Numbered from the stretch's first letter, positions 19,029-29,428 are shown. The stretch: 64,000 nt of DNA from an uncultured Novosphingobium sp. (GCA_946886075.1 CAMPHR010000011.1:1-64000); one strand, 5' to 3'. Notes: generated from the letters alone by a model not told the origin. Made by a program: numbers and translations.

Positions 19029-20191
19029 GCATTTCCCGTCACTTCGTCCTTGCCGCAGGGGGGACGGGCGGTCACATGATCCCCGCGCATGCGGTCGCTG
19101 AGGAGCTGATGGCGCGCGGTCATCATGTCGCCTTGGTCACGGACGAACGTGGGGCGAAGATCCCGGGCATCTTCGATCGCGCGCAGGTCCATGTCCTGCC
19201 TGCCGGGCGTATGACCAAGAACCCGAAAAGCTGGCCGGGCGCGCTGAAGGCCATCCTTGCGGGCCGCGCCATGGCCCGCCGCCTCAATGAAACATTCCGC
19301 CCCACCGCCGTCGTCGGCTTTGGTGGCTATCCCGCCATGCCTGCGCTGCTGGGCGCTCTGGCGGACGGTATTCCTACCGCGATCCATGAGCAGAACGCCG
19401 TGCTGGGCCGCGTGAACCGGCTGCTTGCCCGCCGCGTCGATGCGATTGCGACGGCTTATCCAAAGGTCGAGCGCCTGCGCGACAAATATGCGGGCAAGGT
19501 GCATCTTGTTGGCAATCCGGTTCGCGAGGAAGTGAAGGCGCTGCGGGACGAGGAGTTTCCGGCGCTAACGGACGAAAGCGTGTTCCGTGTGCTGGTGATC
19601 GGCGGCAGCCAGGGCGCGTCCATTCTGTCGAGCGTTGTGCCAGACGGCCTTGGCATGTTGCCGCTAAGCCTGCGCCGCCGCCTGCAGGTGACGCAGCAAT
19701 GCCGGGCTGAGGATATTGAGCGGGTGCGCCGCTTCTATGCCGACCTTGAAATCCCGGCTGACCTCGCGACCTATTTCAACGATGTGCCGGAAAAGCTGAG
19801 CTGGTCCCATCTGGTGATCGCGCGGGCGGGGGCTTCGACGCTGGCGGAACTGACCTGTGCGGGGCGGCCGGCGATCCTGGTTCCGCTGCCGAGCGCCATG
19901 GATGATCACCAGACGGCCAATGCGCGCGAGATGACCGAAGCGGGCGGCGCGCGGACGATCGCACAATCGCGCTTCACGGCTGTGGAACTCGCTAAGCAGA
20001 TGCAGAAGATGGCGATGGAACCCGGCGCGCTCCAGAACGCCGCCAAGCGCGCCCGCGCCTGCGGCCGCCCGGACGCGGCGCGCGACATGGCCGATCTGCT
20101 CGAAAGCATCGGCCCTGCGCCGATCATGAACGATCCGCTGAAGGTCGGGCCTGTGCCGACCAGCTTGAATTTGCAGGGTGTTCCTGCGTGA
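19025..20191 (+). CDS. murG: UDP-GlcNAc:lipid I GlcNAc transferase MurG
   Basis: A 388-residue GT28-family enzyme making lipid II at the cytoplasmic face. The N-terminal AAGGTGGHMIPA loop is followed by GFGGYPAMPAL, IHEQNAVLGRVNR and the C-terminal VIGGSQGASIL and ARAGASTLAEL blocks. ATG 19025 gives an ATGA overlap with ftsW; an open frame upstream to 18941 lies within ftsW. A repeat element separates it from murC. Confidence 0.96.
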   Translation: MSISRHFVLAAGGTGGHMIPAHAVAEELMARGHHVALVTDERGAKIPGIFDRAQVHVLPAGRMTKNPKSWPGALKAILAGRAMARRLNETFRPTAVVGFGGYPAMPALLGALADGIPTAIHEQNAVLGRVNRLLARRVDAIATAYPKVERLRDKYAGKVHLVGNPVREEVKALRDEEFPALTDESVFRVLVIGGSQGASILSSVVPDGLGMLPLSLRRRLQVTQQCRAEDIERVRRFYADLEIPADLATYFNDVPEKLSWSHLVIARAGASTLAELTCAGRPAILVPLPSAMDDHQTANAREMTEAGGARTIAQSRFTAVELAKQMQKMAMEPGALQNAAKRARACGRPDAARDMADLLESIGPAPIMNDPLKVGPVPTSLNLQGVPA

Positions 20192-20208
20192 TCCGTACTC
20201 ACCTCTCC

Positions 20209-20288
20209 CCGTTCGGGCTGAGCCTGTCGAAGCCCTCTTCTTTCTTGAGAGAAGAAGTGAAGCCCTTCGACAAGCTCAGGGCGAACGG
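20209..20288. repeat. REP-like inverted repeat between murG and murC
   Basis: Two arms of about 27 nt, ccgttcgggctgagcctgtc (20209-20228 and on) and a near reverse complement ending gctcagggcgaacgg (20274-20288), flank a small 'cttctttcttgagagaagaag' palindrome. Differences between the arms are few. Copies of the same core occur at 36566, 46544 and 52381 in this window. Confidence 0.8.
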
Positions 20289-20312
20289 ATGTTTTTATAG
20301 GGAATTCTGCGC

Positions 20313-21734
20313 ATGAAGGGTGTCGGCACCGACATCGGCACGATCCATTTCATCGGCATTGGCGGCATCGGCATGTCCGGCATCGCCGAGGTGATGCATA
20401 ATCTGGGTTACAAGGTTCAGGGCTCAGACGTTGCCGAAGGCTATGTCGTGGAAGGGCTGCGCAAGAAGGGCATCGACGTGATGATCGGCCATAAGGCCGA
20501 AAATCTGGGCGACGCCGCCGTGGTCGTGACCTCCACCGCGATCAAGAAGGGCAATCCGGAAGTCGATCTGGCGCTGGAACGCCGCGTTCCTGTCATCCGC
20601 CGCGCTGAAATGCTCGCGGAGCTGATGCGCCTCAAATCGACGGTTGCGGTTGCCGGTACGCATGGCAAGACGACGACCACCTCCATGGTCGCGGCGCTGC
20701 TGGACGCTGGCGGAGTGGACCCGACCGTCATCAATGGCGGCATCATCAACAGCTATGGCTCCAACGCGCGCCTTGGCAAGAGCGACTGGATGGTGGTGGA
20801 AGCCGACGAGAGCGACGGCAGCTTCTTGCGCCTCGACGGCACGCTGGCGGTGGTCACCAACATCGATCCCGAGCATCTCGATCATTATGGCAGCTTTGAC
20901 AAGGTGAAGGATGCCTTTGTCGAGTTCGTCGAAAATGTGCCTTTCTACGGCGCGGCAATGCTGTGCCTCGATCATCCCGAAGTGCAGGCGATCCTGCCGC
21001 GCGTGCAGGACCGGCGCATCGTCACCTACGGTTTTTCGGCGCAGGCCGATATTCGCGGTGAGAACGTCCAGCCGATCCCCGGCGGCAACCGCTTCGATGT
21101 GCAGATCCGCGAACGTGACGGCTCTCTCCGCCGGATCGAGGGCATCGAAATGCCGATGCCCGGCCGCCACAATGTGCTGAACGCGATGGCTGCGATCGGC
21201 GTGGCGCTGCAGATGGGTATCGATGATGCGACCATCCAGACCGGTTTTGCCAAGTTCGGCGGGGTGAAGCGGCGCTTTACCAAGGTCGGTGAAATCCCGA
21301 CGGGGCAGGGGATTGCGACAGTCATTGACGATTATGGCCACCACCCGGTCGAGATCAAGGCCGTGCTGGCCGCCGCACGCGAGGGCGCCAAGGGCCGCGT
21401 CATTGCTGTCGTCCAGCCGCATCGCTTCACCCGGCTTCGCGACCTGATGGACGAGTTCCAGCAGGCGTTCAACGACGCCGATGTGGTCTACGCCGCTCCG
21501 GTCTATCCGGCGGGCGAGCAGTCGATCGAAGGCGTGGACAGCGCCGAGCTGGTCGCAGGCCTGAAGCGTCGCGGGCACCGTTCTGCCGCTACGGTGGATG
21601 GGGCGGATGATCTCGCCCGCGTGATCGCCAGTGATGTTCAGGCGGATGACATGATCATCTGCCTAGGCGCGGGCGACATCACCAAATGGGCGGCCGGGCT
21701 GGCGCCTGCCGTCGCCGCCAAAGAAGCGGCCTGA
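20313..21734 (+). CDS. murC: UDP-MurNAc:L-alanine ligase MurC
   Basis: A 473-residue Mur ligase, the first amino-acid addition to UDP-MurNAc. [17 protein letters not shown] is the N-terminal dinucleotide-like loop (about 10-26), and [17 protein letters not shown] the ATP loop (near 112-128). [10 protein letters not shown] and the C-terminal [14 protein letters not shown] are MurC hallmarks. Preceded by the repeat at 20209-20288, so its promoter or read-through status is unclear. Confidence 0.96.
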   Translation: MKGVGTDIGTIHFIGIGGIGMSGIAEVMHNLGYKVQGSDVAEGYVVEGLRKKGIDVMIGHKAENLGDAAVVVTSTAIKKGNPEVDLALERRVPVIRRAEMLAELMRLKSTVAVAGTHGKTTTTSMVAALLDAGGVDPTVINGGIINSYGSNARLGKSDWMVVEADESDGSFLRLDGTLAVVTNIDPEHLDHYGSFDKVKDAFVEFVENVPFYGAAMLCLDHPEVQAILPRVQDRRIVTYGFSAQADIRGENVQPIPGGNRFDVQIRERDGSLRRIEGIEMPMPGRHNVLNAMAAIGVALQMGIDDATIQTGFAKFGGVKRRFTKVGEIPTGQGIATVIDDYGHHPVEIKAVLAAAREGAKGRVIAVVQPHRFTRLRDLMDEFQQAFNDADVVYAAPVYPAGEQSIEGVDSAELVAGLKRRGHRSAATVDGADDLARVIASDVQADDMIICLGAGDITKWAAGLAPAVAAKEAA

Positions 21735-21759
21735 TGGTGCGAAGGCATCGACCTTGTGC

Positions 21760-22677
21760 ATGGGGAGCGGTGGGTTGACCACAGCGCTCGCCTCCCTTCC
21801 TCCGGTTCGCGGGTCGCTCAAGGCCAACGCGCCATTGGCTCCGCTCGTCTGGTTCAAGGCGGGCGGCGTGGCGCAGTGGCTGTTCGAACCCAAGGATGCA
21901 GAGGATCTGTCGGATTTTCTCGCGCGCCTTGATCCCGCGATCCCGGTGATGGCGCTTGGTCTTGGTTCCAACTTGATCGTGCGAGACGGCGGCGTTCCGG
22001 GCGTGGTCGTGCGTCTGGGCAAGTCCTTCGCAAAGGTTGAGCAAATTGACGCCACCGCGCTCCGTTGCGGGGGAGGAGCGTCGGGCATCCTCGTTTCCTC
22101 GACGGCGCGGGATGCGGGCATCGCGGGGCTTGAGTTCCTGCGGTCCATCCCCGGCACTGTAGGCGGCTTTGTGCGGATGAATGGCGGCGCTTATGGGCGT
22201 GAGACCTGCGACATTCTGGTGGAATGCGACGTGGTGCTGCGATCTGGCGAGCGGGTGACGATGCCGCTGGAAGCTCTTGGCTACACCTATCGTCACAGCA
22301 GCCTTCCCGAAGGCGCGGTGGTGGTCAGCGCCCTTTTCCGCGGCGTTCCCGGCGAACCTGCTGCCATCCAGGCGGAGATGGACCGCATCGCCGCGGCGCG
22401 AGAGGAAAGTCAGCCTCTACGCAGCAAGACCGGCGGATCGACTTTCAAAAATCCTGACGGCCACAAGGCTTGGGCGCTGGTGGACGAGGCGGGCTGCCGC
22501 GGGCTGCAACTGGGCGGCGCGCAGGTTTCGGAGAAGCATACCAACTTCCTCCTCAACCTGGGCGACGCCAGCAGCGCCGACATCGAGGCGTTGGGCGAGG
22601 AAGTCCGTCGTCGGGTGAAGGCCAAGAGCGGCGTCGAGCTTGAGTGGGAAATCCAGCGGGTGGGAGTGAAGATATGA
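21760..22677 (+). CDS. murB: UDP-N-acetylenolpyruvoylglucosamine reductase MurB
   Basis: A 305-residue FAD enzyme reducing UDP-GlcNAc-enolpyruvate to UDP-MurNAc. Visible motifs: APLVWFKAGGVAQWL, ALGLGSNLIVRDGG (FAD binding), FLRSIPGTVGGFVRMNGGAYG and TGGSTFKNPDG with the catalytic Ser. Start uncertain: GTG 21754, ATG 21760, or TTG 21775, the last having the best-placed GGGGAGCGG ribosome site. I list the ATG. Confidence 0.93.
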   Translation: MGSGGLTTALASLPPVRGSLKANAPLAPLVWFKAGGVAQWLFEPKDAEDLSDFLARLDPAIPVMALGLGSNLIVRDGGVPGVVVRLGKSFAKVEQIDATALRCGGGASGILVSSTARDAGIAGLEFLRSIPGTVGGFVRMNGGAYGRETCDILVECDVVLRSGERVTMPLEALGYTYRHSSLPEGAVVVSALFRGVPGEPAAIQAEMDRIAAAREESQPLRSKTGGSTFKNPDGHKAWALVDEAGCRGLQLGGAQVSEKHTNFLLNLGDASSADIEALGEEVRRRVKAKSGVELEWEIQRVGVKI

Positions 22678-22692
22678 TCCCCTTCAACCTCC

Positions 22693-22766
22693 CGTCATCC
22701 CAGCGAAAGCCGGGATCTTGCTCCATTAATACGGATCATGAGATCCCAGCTTCCGCTGGAATGACG
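22693..22766. repeat. Palindromic repeat between murB and ddl
   Basis: Arms gtcatcccagcgaaagccgg (from 22694) and its imperfect reverse complement ending ccgctggaatgac (to 22765) match at about 22 of 25 positions. This 'GTCATCCCAGC' palindrome is a dispersed element known from many proteobacterial genomes and unrelated in sequence to the murG-murC repeat. Confidence 0.8.
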
Positions 22767-22792
22767 CTTATTCTTGTTCTGGAGTTTTTCCA

Positions 22793-23752
22793 ATGACCCG
22801 TGGCCCCTGGCATGTCGCCGTCCTTATGGGAGGCTGGTCCGCCGAGCGTCCGGTTTCGCTGATGAGTGGCGAGGGCGTGGCCAAAGCGCTGGAATCGCGC
22901 GGTCACAAGGTCACGCGGATTGACATGGACCGCAACGTCGCCGCTCGCCTTGCCGAAGCCAAGGCCGATGTCGTCTTCAACGCGCTCCACGGCGTGCCGG
23001 GTGAGGACGGTACGGTGCAAGGCATGATGGACCTGATGGGGCTCACCTACACCCATTCGGGCCTCGCCACCTCTGTCATCGCGATCGACAAGCAACTCAC
23101 CAAGCAGGCACTGGTGCCCCACGGCATCCCAATGCCCGGCGGCCATATCGTCGACAGCGCCAGCCTATTCGAAGCCGACCCCCTGCCGCGCCCCTATGTG
23201 GTGAAGCCGGTCAATGAGGGCAGCTCCGTCGGCGTCGCCATAGTCACGCAGGACGGCAATTACGGGTCGCCCATCGGCCGCGATGTGGAAGGTCCTTGGC
23301 AGCATTTCGACCAGCTGCTCGCCGAGCCCTATATTCGTGGGCGTGAACTGACGACCGCAGTGCTCGGCGATGAGGCTCTGCTGGTGACCGAACTGCGCCC
23401 CAAAAGCGGCTTCTATGATTTCGACGCCAAATATACCGACGGCATGACTGAGCATGTCTGCCCTGCCGAAATCCCGAACGAGATTGGCGAAGCATGCAAG
23501 GCGATCGCCCTGCGCGCGCACCAGTTGCTGGGATGCAAGGGCGCCTCGCGTTCGGACTTCCGCTGGGACGACACGCAGGGGGTGGAAGGGCTCTACCTGC
23601 TGGAGGTGAACACTCAGCCCGGCATGACGCCGCTCAGCCTCGTGCCGGAGCAGGCCGCGAAACTGGGCATTGACTATGCCGAGCTGGTCGAGCGTATTGT
23701 CGAAGATGCGCTGAAGCAGAAACGGGGCGCAGAGGGGGCAGGGCATGGCTGA
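22793..23752 (+). CDS. ddl: D-alanine:D-alanine ligase
   Basis: A 319-residue ATP-grasp enzyme making the D-Ala-D-Ala dipeptide used by MurF. VLMGGWSAERPVSLMSG is near the start, then NALHGVPGEDGTVQGMMDLMG, VKPVNEGSSVGVAIV (ATP binding) and the metal-binding LEVNTQPGMTPLSL near the C-terminus. Its end overlaps ftsQ by 8 nt. Confidence 0.96.
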   Translation: MTRGPWHVAVLMGGWSAERPVSLMSGEGVAKALESRGHKVTRIDMDRNVAARLAEAKADVVFNALHGVPGEDGTVQGMMDLMGLTYTHSGLATSVIAIDKQLTKQALVPHGIPMPGGHIVDSASLFEADPLPRPYVVKPVNEGSSVGVAIVTQDGNYGSPIGRDVEGPWQHFDQLLAEPYIRGRELTTAVLGDEALLVTELRPKSGFYDFDAKYTDGMTEHVCPAEIPNEIGEACKAIALRAHQLLGCKGASRSDFRWDDTQGVEGLYLLEVNTQPGMTPLSLVPEQAAKLGIDYAELVERIVEDALKQKRGAEGAGHG

Positions 23753-24683
23753 AGCACGCATCCGTCGCGGAGGGACCGCGCGGCTGACGCGATCAACCGG
23801 GCCGCGCGGCCGCAATGGGCCGGGCCGGGGAAAGCCGGGCAAGCGCCGTTCCTGGTTCGGCCGCATGCTTCACGCGTTGCCGGTAAGCGAGGATACGCTG
23901 CAGCGCATGGCGAGCTGGGCGATTGTCGGCATCGTTGTTGTCGCGATCGGTGGCATCGCAATGCTGATGGGTGTGCCCGCCATGGCAGGGCAGAAAGCCG
24001 CCGAAGTTGCCGCCAGTGCCGGGTTCGAGGTGCAGAAAGTCGAAGTGCGCGGCGTTGAGCGCATGGACGAACTGCCGGTCTATAATATCGCGCTGGGTCA
24101 GGTGGACCGCTCCATGCTGTCACTCGACCTTCCCAAGGTCCGCGATGAAATGCTGAAGCTTGGCTGGGTCAAGGACGCGCGCATTTCCCGCCGCCTGCCG
24201 GACACGCTGGTCGTGGATATCGTCGAGCGTGACCCGGTGGCGGTGTGGCAGCATGATGGCCAGTTGCACCTGATCGATGTGCAGGGCGTCGTCCTTCAAT
24301 CCGTGTCCACGGATGCGATGCCCGACCTGCCGCTGGTCGTCGGGCCGGATGCCAATCGTCAGACTGCGGGTCTTAACAAGCTCATGGAAAATGCCCCTGC
24401 GCTCAAACCTATGCTCGCCGGTGCGACATGGGTCGGGAACCGCCGATGGGACCTGCGCTTTCAGTCGGGTGAAACGCTTTCCCTGCCGGAAGGAGACAAA
24501 ACCTCTGCGACCGCGCTCGTCAACTTCGCGCGCATGGACGGCGTCAATCGGCTGCTGGGGCGCGGTATCGTGAAGTTCGACATGCGCGATCCGGATCGTT
24601 TCATCCTGCGCCTGCCGCAGAACCAAGTGAGCGATAAAGCCGACGCGAGCGCCCAGTCTCCGGCTCAGGGCGAGGAAGGCTGA
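23745..24683 (+). CDS. ftsQ: Cell division protein FtsQ
   Basis: A 312-residue bitopic divisome protein. A basic Gly/Arg-rich cytoplasmic tail (residues 1-60) precedes one membrane helix (about 62-84), then the POTRA domain beginning GFEVQKVEVRGVERMDELPV with LGWVKDARISRRLPDTLVVDIVERDPVAVW, and the FtsQ beta domain. Overlaps ddl; ftsA begins 5 nt after its stop. Confidence 0.93.
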   Translation: MAEARIRRGGTARLTRSTGPRGRNGPGRGKPGKRRSWFGRMLHALPVSEDTLQRMASWAIVGIVVVAIGGIAMLMGVPAMAGQKAAEVAASAGFEVQKVEVRGVERMDELPVYNIALGQVDRSMLSLDLPKVRDEMLKLGWVKDARISRRLPDTLVVDIVERDPVAVWQHDGQLHLIDVQGVVLQSVSTDAMPDLPLVVGPDANRQTAGLNKLMENAPALKPMLAGATWVGNRRWDLRFQSGETLSLPEGDKTSATALVNFARMDGVNRLLGRGIVKFDMRDPDRFILRLPQNQVSDKADASAQSPAQGEEG

Positions 24684-24688
24684 CGCGC

Positions 24689-25975
24689 ATGGCCCAGCCC
24701 AAGGTCGACAAGCTCGTCACCGCGATCGACATTGGATCGTGGAAGGTTTCGGCGCTGATCGCTGGCCGGACCGACACGGGTGAACTCGCGATTTTGGGCA
24801 CGGGCCAGCGGGAAAGCCGCGGCGTGCGGCGCGGCTTCATCGCCGACATGGAGCGCACGGAACTGGCGGTGCGCGAGACGGTCGAGCAGGCCGAGCGCGT
24901 TGCAGGCACAAACATCGAGGACGTTTGGGTCAGCTTTTCGGGCGGCAGCCTCGTCAGCGACGTGGTGACGGTGGAACGCGACATGGGCGGCTATCGGGTC
25001 GAACAGCCCGACATCGACGATCTGCTCGCAACCGGCCAGCAGGGCATCGATCCCGATGGGCGCGTTGTCCTCCATGCCCAGCCCACTTGCTTCACCATCA
25101 ACGGCAAGGTGCCCGTCAAGAAGCCGTTGGGCATGCATGCCGACCTGTTGGGCGTTGATATCCATGTCGTGCTGGCAGATGGCGCGCCGCTCGCCAACCT
25201 CGACCTGTGTGTGCGTGGCGCTTATCTGAACGTCAATTCGATCGTCGCTTCGCCGATCGCGACCGGCCTTGCCTGCCTTTCGGAAGAGGAACGGGATCTC
25301 GGCGTCGCGCTGGTTGAATTGGGCGCGGGGGTGACTAACGTCTCGCTTTACGCAGGCGGCATGCTGGTCGGCCTGCACAGCATACCCATCGGTGCGTCGG
25401 ACATCACCGATGACATCGCCTCCGCCTTTGGAATCCGCCGCAGCCAGGCAGAGCGGATCAAATGCTTTTACGGTTCGGCGATGCAGAACCGCCGCGACTT
25501 CCGCGAGATGATCGAAATCGCACCGCCGCACGGGGATGTTGCCGTGCCGGGGCAGAGCGCCGGGCCTAATGCGGACGGCGGCAAGATCACACGCGCCGCA
25601 CTGGTGGCCGTCATCTGCGAGCGGCTCAATCAATTGATGACGGAGATCAACGCAGCGCTGGCTGGCATGGGCTTCAACACGCCGACCGGGCGCCAGGTGG
25701 TGCTGACCGGCGGTGGCGCGGAAATGAAGGGCATCGCCGACTATGCGCAAGGCGCGCTGGGCCGCGCCGTCCGTATCGGCAGGCCGCGCGGGCTTGCCGC
25801 ATTGCCGGAAGCGCATAGCGGCCCTGCATTCGCAACGCTGGCCGGGCTTGCGCTTTATGGCGCATCGAACCCGGTTGATCTTAGAACGATAGCGCCTGCA
25901 CCGCAGACCGTTCATCGTATCAACGCGCCGCAATGGTGGCAGCGAATGGTGCGGGCGATGAAGACGAACTATTGA
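24689..25975 (+). CDS. ftsA: Cell division protein FtsA
   Basis: A 428-residue actin-like ATPase that anchors FtsZ to the membrane. AIDIGSWKVSALIA (phosphate 1 loop, about 13-26), VWVSFSGGSLVSD in the 1C region, VELGAGVTNVSLYAGG (phosphate 2) and VVLTGGGAEMKGI (adenosine loop) are intact. The C-terminal end, WWQRMVRAMKTNY, is an amphipathic membrane-targeting helix. FtsZ follows after 110 nt. Confidence 0.96.
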   Translation: MAQPKVDKLVTAIDIGSWKVSALIAGRTDTGELAILGTGQRESRGVRRGFIADMERTELAVRETVEQAERVAGTNIEDVWVSFSGGSLVSDVVTVERDMGGYRVEQPDIDDLLATGQQGIDPDGRVVLHAQPTCFTINGKVPVKKPLGMHADLLGVDIHVVLADGAPLANLDLCVRGAYLNVNSIVASPIATGLACLSEEERDLGVALVELGAGVTNVSLYAGGMLVGLHSIPIGASDITDDIASAFGIRRSQAERIKCFYGSAMQNRRDFREMIEIAPPHGDVAVPGQSAGPNADGGKITRAALVAVICERLNQLMTEINAALAGMGFNTPTGRQVVLTGGGAEMKGIADYAQGALGRAVRIGRPRGLAALPEAHSGPAFATLAGLALYGASNPVDLRTIAPAPQTVHRINAPQWWQRMVRAMKTNY

Positions 25976-26085
25976 ACAAATCTAAAGCCAGACGAATTTT
26001 GCTAGTGAAATACGCTATTTTCTGTTGCATTAACTTTCGATGACAGTTTCGCTCATGTCGCCGAAGCTGGAGGGAGCTAGAATTT
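25976..26085 (+). promoter_or_regulatory. ftsA-ftsZ intergenic leader with ftsZ ribosome site
   Basis: This 110-nt gap is notably AT-richer than its flanks (ctaaagccagacgaattttg and onward), consistent with a dedicated ftsZ promoter. A single 'gcattaac' could be half of a CtrA site, but no second half at the right spacing is seen. GGAGGGAG lies about 9 nt before the ftsZ ATG. Confidence 0.45.
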
Positions 26086-27543
26086 ATGAGCATTGAGATC
26101 AGCCCGCCGCATGTAGACGAGTTGAAGCCTCGCATCGCGGTGATCGGCGTAGGCGGCGCGGGCGGCAACGCCATCGCGAATATGATCGCCGCGTCGGTTG
26201 AGGGCGTGGATTTCATCGTCGCCAACACTGACGCGCAGGCGCTGAACGCTTCGCCCGCGGAGCGCCGCATTCAGCTTGGGCCGCAAATCACCGAAGGTCT
26301 GGGTGCCGGTTCGCGCCCGGAAATCGGCAAGGCGGCCGCCGAGGAAACCATCACCTCGGTCGAAGAGGCGCTGAACGGCGCGCATATGTGCTTCATCGCT
26401 GCTGGCATGGGCGGCGGCACCGGCACTGGCGCTGCGCCCGTCATCGCGAAAGCTGCACGTGAACGCGGCATCCTGACGGTCGGCGTCGTGACCAAGCCCT
26501 TCACCTTCGAGGGCAATCGCCGCATGAAGTCGGCGGAGAGCGGCATCGAAGAGCTGCAAAAGCATGTCGATACGCTCATCGTCATCCCGAACCAGAATCT
26601 GTTTTTGATCGCGAACCCGAACACCACCTTCAAGGAAGCCTTCCAAATGGCTGACGAGGTGCTGCAGCAGGGCGTTCGCGGCATCACCGACCTCATGGTC
26701 ATGCCGGGCCTCATCAACCTCGACTTCGCGGACGTCCGTTCGGTGATGGGCGAAATGGGCAAGGCGATGATGGGCACTGGCGAAGCCGAAGGCGATGGCC
26801 GTGCGCTTCAGGCGGCGGAAAAGGCGATCGCCAATCCGCTGCTCGACGGCGTGTCGATGCGCGGCGCGAAGGGCGTCATCGTGTCCATCGTCGGTGGCGA
26901 CGACATGCGCCTGATGGAAGTCGATGAAGCCGCCAACCATATTCGCGAGCTGGTCGATCCGGACGCGAACATCATCTGGGGTTCGGCCTTCAACGATGGC
27001 CTCAATGGCAAGATCCGCGTGTCGGTCGTGGCGACCGGCATCGATAGCGAAGCAACCGGCGCTGCGGCTCCGCTGACCCAACCGTTCAGCTTCGCCAGCC
27101 GTCCTGCCGTCGCCGTCCCTGCCGCTGCGCGTCCCGCGCCGCAGCCCGCACCGGCCGCAGCACCCGAGCCCGAGCCGGAAACGCTTGAACTGGATGTTCC
27201 TGCGGCTCCCGCGCCCGCACCCATCCCGGCTCCTGTTGAAGAACGGGCGGCAGCGCCTGCTCCCAAGCCCGCCCCGGCGGCACCTTCGCGGCCCGCCGCC
27301 GTGTTTTCGGACGAAGACCCGTCGCAGGACGAACTGCTGCTCGGTGCCGAAGAAGCCGAAGCGCAGCCCGCTCCGGCGCCTGCGCCCGCGCCTCAAGCGG
27401 CGCCCCGCGTTGCGTCTGGCGGAACCCTGTTTGAGCGGATGGCCGGTCTGACCCGCGGCTCTGACAAGAATGCCGGCCCTGGCGATGATGCGGCATCGAC
27501 GCCGGACATTCCGCGCTTCCTCAACCGCCAAAGCAACCAGTAA
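26086..27543 (+). CDS. ftsZ: Cell division GTPase FtsZ
   Basis: A 485-residue tubulin homologue that forms the Z ring. [14 protein letters not shown] at the N-terminus, the GTP-binding [13 protein letters not shown] (about 106-118), and the T7 loop [20 protein letters not shown] are intact. A long Pro/Ala-rich linker (about 330-455) leads to the conserved C-terminal peptide IPRFLNRQ, the FtsA-binding tail. The linker is much longer than in E. coli, as in other Alphaproteobacteria. Confidence 0.97.
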   Translation: MSIEISPPHVDELKPRIAVIGVGGAGGNAIANMIAASVEGVDFIVANTDAQALNASPAERRIQLGPQITEGLGAGSRPEIGKAAAEETITSVEEALNGAHMCFIAAGMGGGTGTGAAPVIAKAARERGILTVGVVTKPFTFEGNRRMKSAESGIEELQKHVDTLIVIPNQNLFLIANPNTTFKEAFQMADEVLQQGVRGITDLMVMPGLINLDFADVRSVMGEMGKAMMGTGEAEGDGRALQAAEKAIANPLLDGVSMRGAKGVIVSIVGGDDMRLMEVDEAANHIRELVDPDANIIWGSAFNDGLNGKIRVSVVATGIDSEATGAAAPLTQPFSFASRPAVAVPAAARPAPQPAPAAAPEPEPETLELDVPAAPAPAPIPAPVEERAAAPAPKPAPAAPSRPAAVFSDEDPSQDELLLGAEEAEAQPAPAPAPAPQAAPRVASGGTLFERMAGLTRGSDKNAGPGDDAASTPDIPRFLNRQSNQ

Positions 27544-27572
27544 GGCGGGGCGGCGAAGTCCGTTCTAGACAT

Positions 27573-27615
27573 AAAAGCGCGCCATCGGCCGCATCGGGCA
27601 GCCGGGCGCGCTTTT
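27573..27615 (+). terminator. Terminator after ftsZ
   Basis: Arms aaaagcgcgcc (27573-27583) and ggcgcgctttt (27605-27615) form an 11-bp stem with a T-run built into the 3' arm; a 21-nt loop separates them. It closes the dcw cluster and may be bidirectional. Confidence 0.75.
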
Positions 27616-27663
27616 CATATCGATAAATTTCCCATTCACCCATCGATCCGGTAAAGGGCTAGT

Positions 27664-29418
27664 GTGAAACGCTCAGCTTTATGGATCCTTGGCGGCCTGT
27701 TTGTTGCAGGAGCCGCGCAGGCGCAGCCCGCTCAAATTCAGTCGCTCCGCCCCTCAGGCGCTGAAAATCTCAGCCGCAACCTGGCGCGCCTAGCGTCCAA
27801 TCCGCGCGACGTGGAGGCGCTGATCGGAGCAGGCGAGGCCGCAGTCGATATGGATGACACGCGCGCGGCGGCGGGCTTCTTTTCGCGCGCCGACGCGATC
27901 CAGCCCAACAATGGACGGGTAAAGGCGGGGCTTGGCCGTGTCGCGCTCAAGGCGCAAAACCCTGCAGAGGCGCTCCGCCTTTTCGACCAGGCGACGCGTC
28001 TCGGCTTTGGCGAAGCGACGCTGCTCGCGGACCGGGGGCTGGCGCGCGACATGACCGGTGATCAGGCCGGGGCGCAGCGGGATTACCAGGCCGCGCTCAA
28101 GCATGCCCCGGAAGATCCTGACCTCATATATCGCTATGCCGCCTCGCTCGGTATTTCCGGCCAGGTCGACGGCGCCGAGAAGGTGCTTCAGCCCCTGCTC
28201 TACAAAAGCGACCGCGCAGCATGGCGATATCGCGCCTTCATCCTGGCCATGAACAACAAGCAGGCCGATGCGCGCAAGATCGCTAGCCAGACGCTGCCAG
28301 CCCAGCTTGCCGCTGCGCTGGTGCCTTATATGGAGAAGATGCCCTACCTCACCCCTGCGCAAAAGGCTGCGGCGGTGCATTTCGGTCATTTTCCAACCAC
28401 AGTGGGAACGTCGCTTGCGGCCGTGACGCCAAGAGCAGCGCCGACCCCTCCATTGACGCAAGCGCCAGCCGCAACAGCGAGGCCAAGGTCGACGCCTGCA
28501 CCTGCACCTACACCTACACCTACACCGTTCCCCGCTCCAACTCCGGCCCCACGGCCTGCGACGCCCATGGCAAGCGGGCAGGCGCTGCAGCCAAGCAGGC
28601 CTTCCTTCACGACAACGCCGTCATCGTCACAGCCTTCTGCGACGCCCGCGCGGCCCGCGCCGACCAGTCCTGCGCCATCTACCTTCGCGCAAACATCGAC
28701 GGAAACGCGCCCGGCGCAGGTGCAAGGACCTCCCGCGTCATTTGCCACCACCACCACTGCTCGCCCGGCCGCTCCGCCGGCTGCACCGACGAACTCGCCT
28801 GGCGGGGCGACGCCAGCGCCTACCTCCGTGCCAGCGCCGCAGCAGGCCGCTCCCACTCCTCGCCCGCAGCCGAACCCCGAAGCAACACGGACCTTGGCCG
28901 ACATCATCCATGCCATCGACGTGCCCGCATCGGAACGCCAGGTGAGCGTGGCGGCCGTAGATCTTTCCGAGATCGAAGCGCTGCAAGCCGCGCGCCGCGC
29001 AGAGCGGCAAGCGGCCGCGGACAAGGCTAAGAAAGCCGCTACCGCAGCCAAGGAAAAGGCCGACGCCGCTGCAAAGGCCAAGGCGAAAGCGGAAGCTGAC
29101 GCCAAGGCCAAGAAGGCTGCCGAGGAAAAGGCTCGGCTTGCCGCCAATCCGTCACGCAATTGGGTGCAGGTCGGCACGGGCGCGGATCGCGGCGCTCTCG
29201 CCTTCACGCTCAAGAACCTCCGCCGCAAATATGATGAGGTAAAGCCGCAGGACGGCTGGGTCGCGACTTGGGGCCGCACAAACCGGCTGCTGATCGGTCC
29301 CTTCGCCAGCTTCACCCGCGCCAAAACGGTGGAAGCCAAGCTGAAATCCGCAGGCGCAGATGCCTTTGCCTGGCAAAGCGACGCAGGCGAGGTGGTCGAA
29401 CGGCTGGGAGGGAAGTAA
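27664..29418 (+). CDS. Exported TPR and SPOR domain protein
   Basis: A 584-residue protein with a signal peptide ([20 protein letters not shown]), TPR-like helical repeats (about 35-215), a long Pro/Ala/Thr-rich linker (about 255-410), a highly charged Ala/Lys coiled-coil segment (about 440-497) and a C-terminal SPOR domain (about 500-584). SPOR domains bind denuded septal glycan, so a periplasmic role at the division site is inferred, fitting its place after ftsZ. GTG start at 27664. The linker contains a CCTACA/CCTGCA hexamer run (28495-28524). Confidence 0.85.
   Translation: MKRSALWILGGLFVAGAAQAQPAQIQSLRPSGAENLSRNLARLASNPRDVEALIGAGEAAVDMDDTRAAAGFFSRADAIQPNNGRVKAGLGRVALKAQNPAEALRLFDQATRLGFGEATLLADRGLARDMTGDQAGAQRDYQAALKHAPEDPDLIYRYAASLGISGQVDGAEKVLQPLLYKSDRAAWRYRAFILAMNNKQADARKIASQTLPAQLAAALVPYMEKMPYLTPAQKAAAVHFGHFPTTVGTSLAAVTPRAAPTPPLTQAPAATARPRSTPAPAPTPTPTPFPAPTPAPRPATPMASGQALQPSRPSFTTTPSSSQPSATPARPAPTSPAPSTFAQTSTETRPAQVQGPPASFATTTTARPAAPPAAPTNSPGGATPAPTSVPAPQQAAPTPRPQPNPEATRTLADIIHAIDVPASERQVSVAAVDLSEIEALQAARRAERQAAADKAKKAATAAKEKADAAAKAKAKAEADAKAKKAAEEKARLAANPSRNWVQVGTGADRGALAFTLKNLRRKYDEVKPQDGWVATWGRTNRLLIGPFASFTRAKTVEAKLKSAGADAFAWQSDAGEVVERLGGK
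28495..28524 (+). repeat. Hexanucleotide microsatellite in the SPOR gene
   Basis: Five tandem 6-nt units, two cctgca then three cctaca, encode alternating Pro-Ala and Pro-Thr in the linker. Unit loss or gain keeps the frame and changes linker length by two residues. Confidence 0.85.
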
Positions 29419-29428
29419 GGGCGTCCCC

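Noticed and set aside
20424..21578. Long minus-strand open frame opposite murC
   Set aside because: His/Asp/Arg-rich composition typical of a mirror frame; no ribosome site or family resemblance.
26077..27531. 484-codon minus-strand open frame opposite ftsZ
   Set aside because: It mirrors the ftsZ codon pattern; the Arg/Gly-rich translation has no domain.
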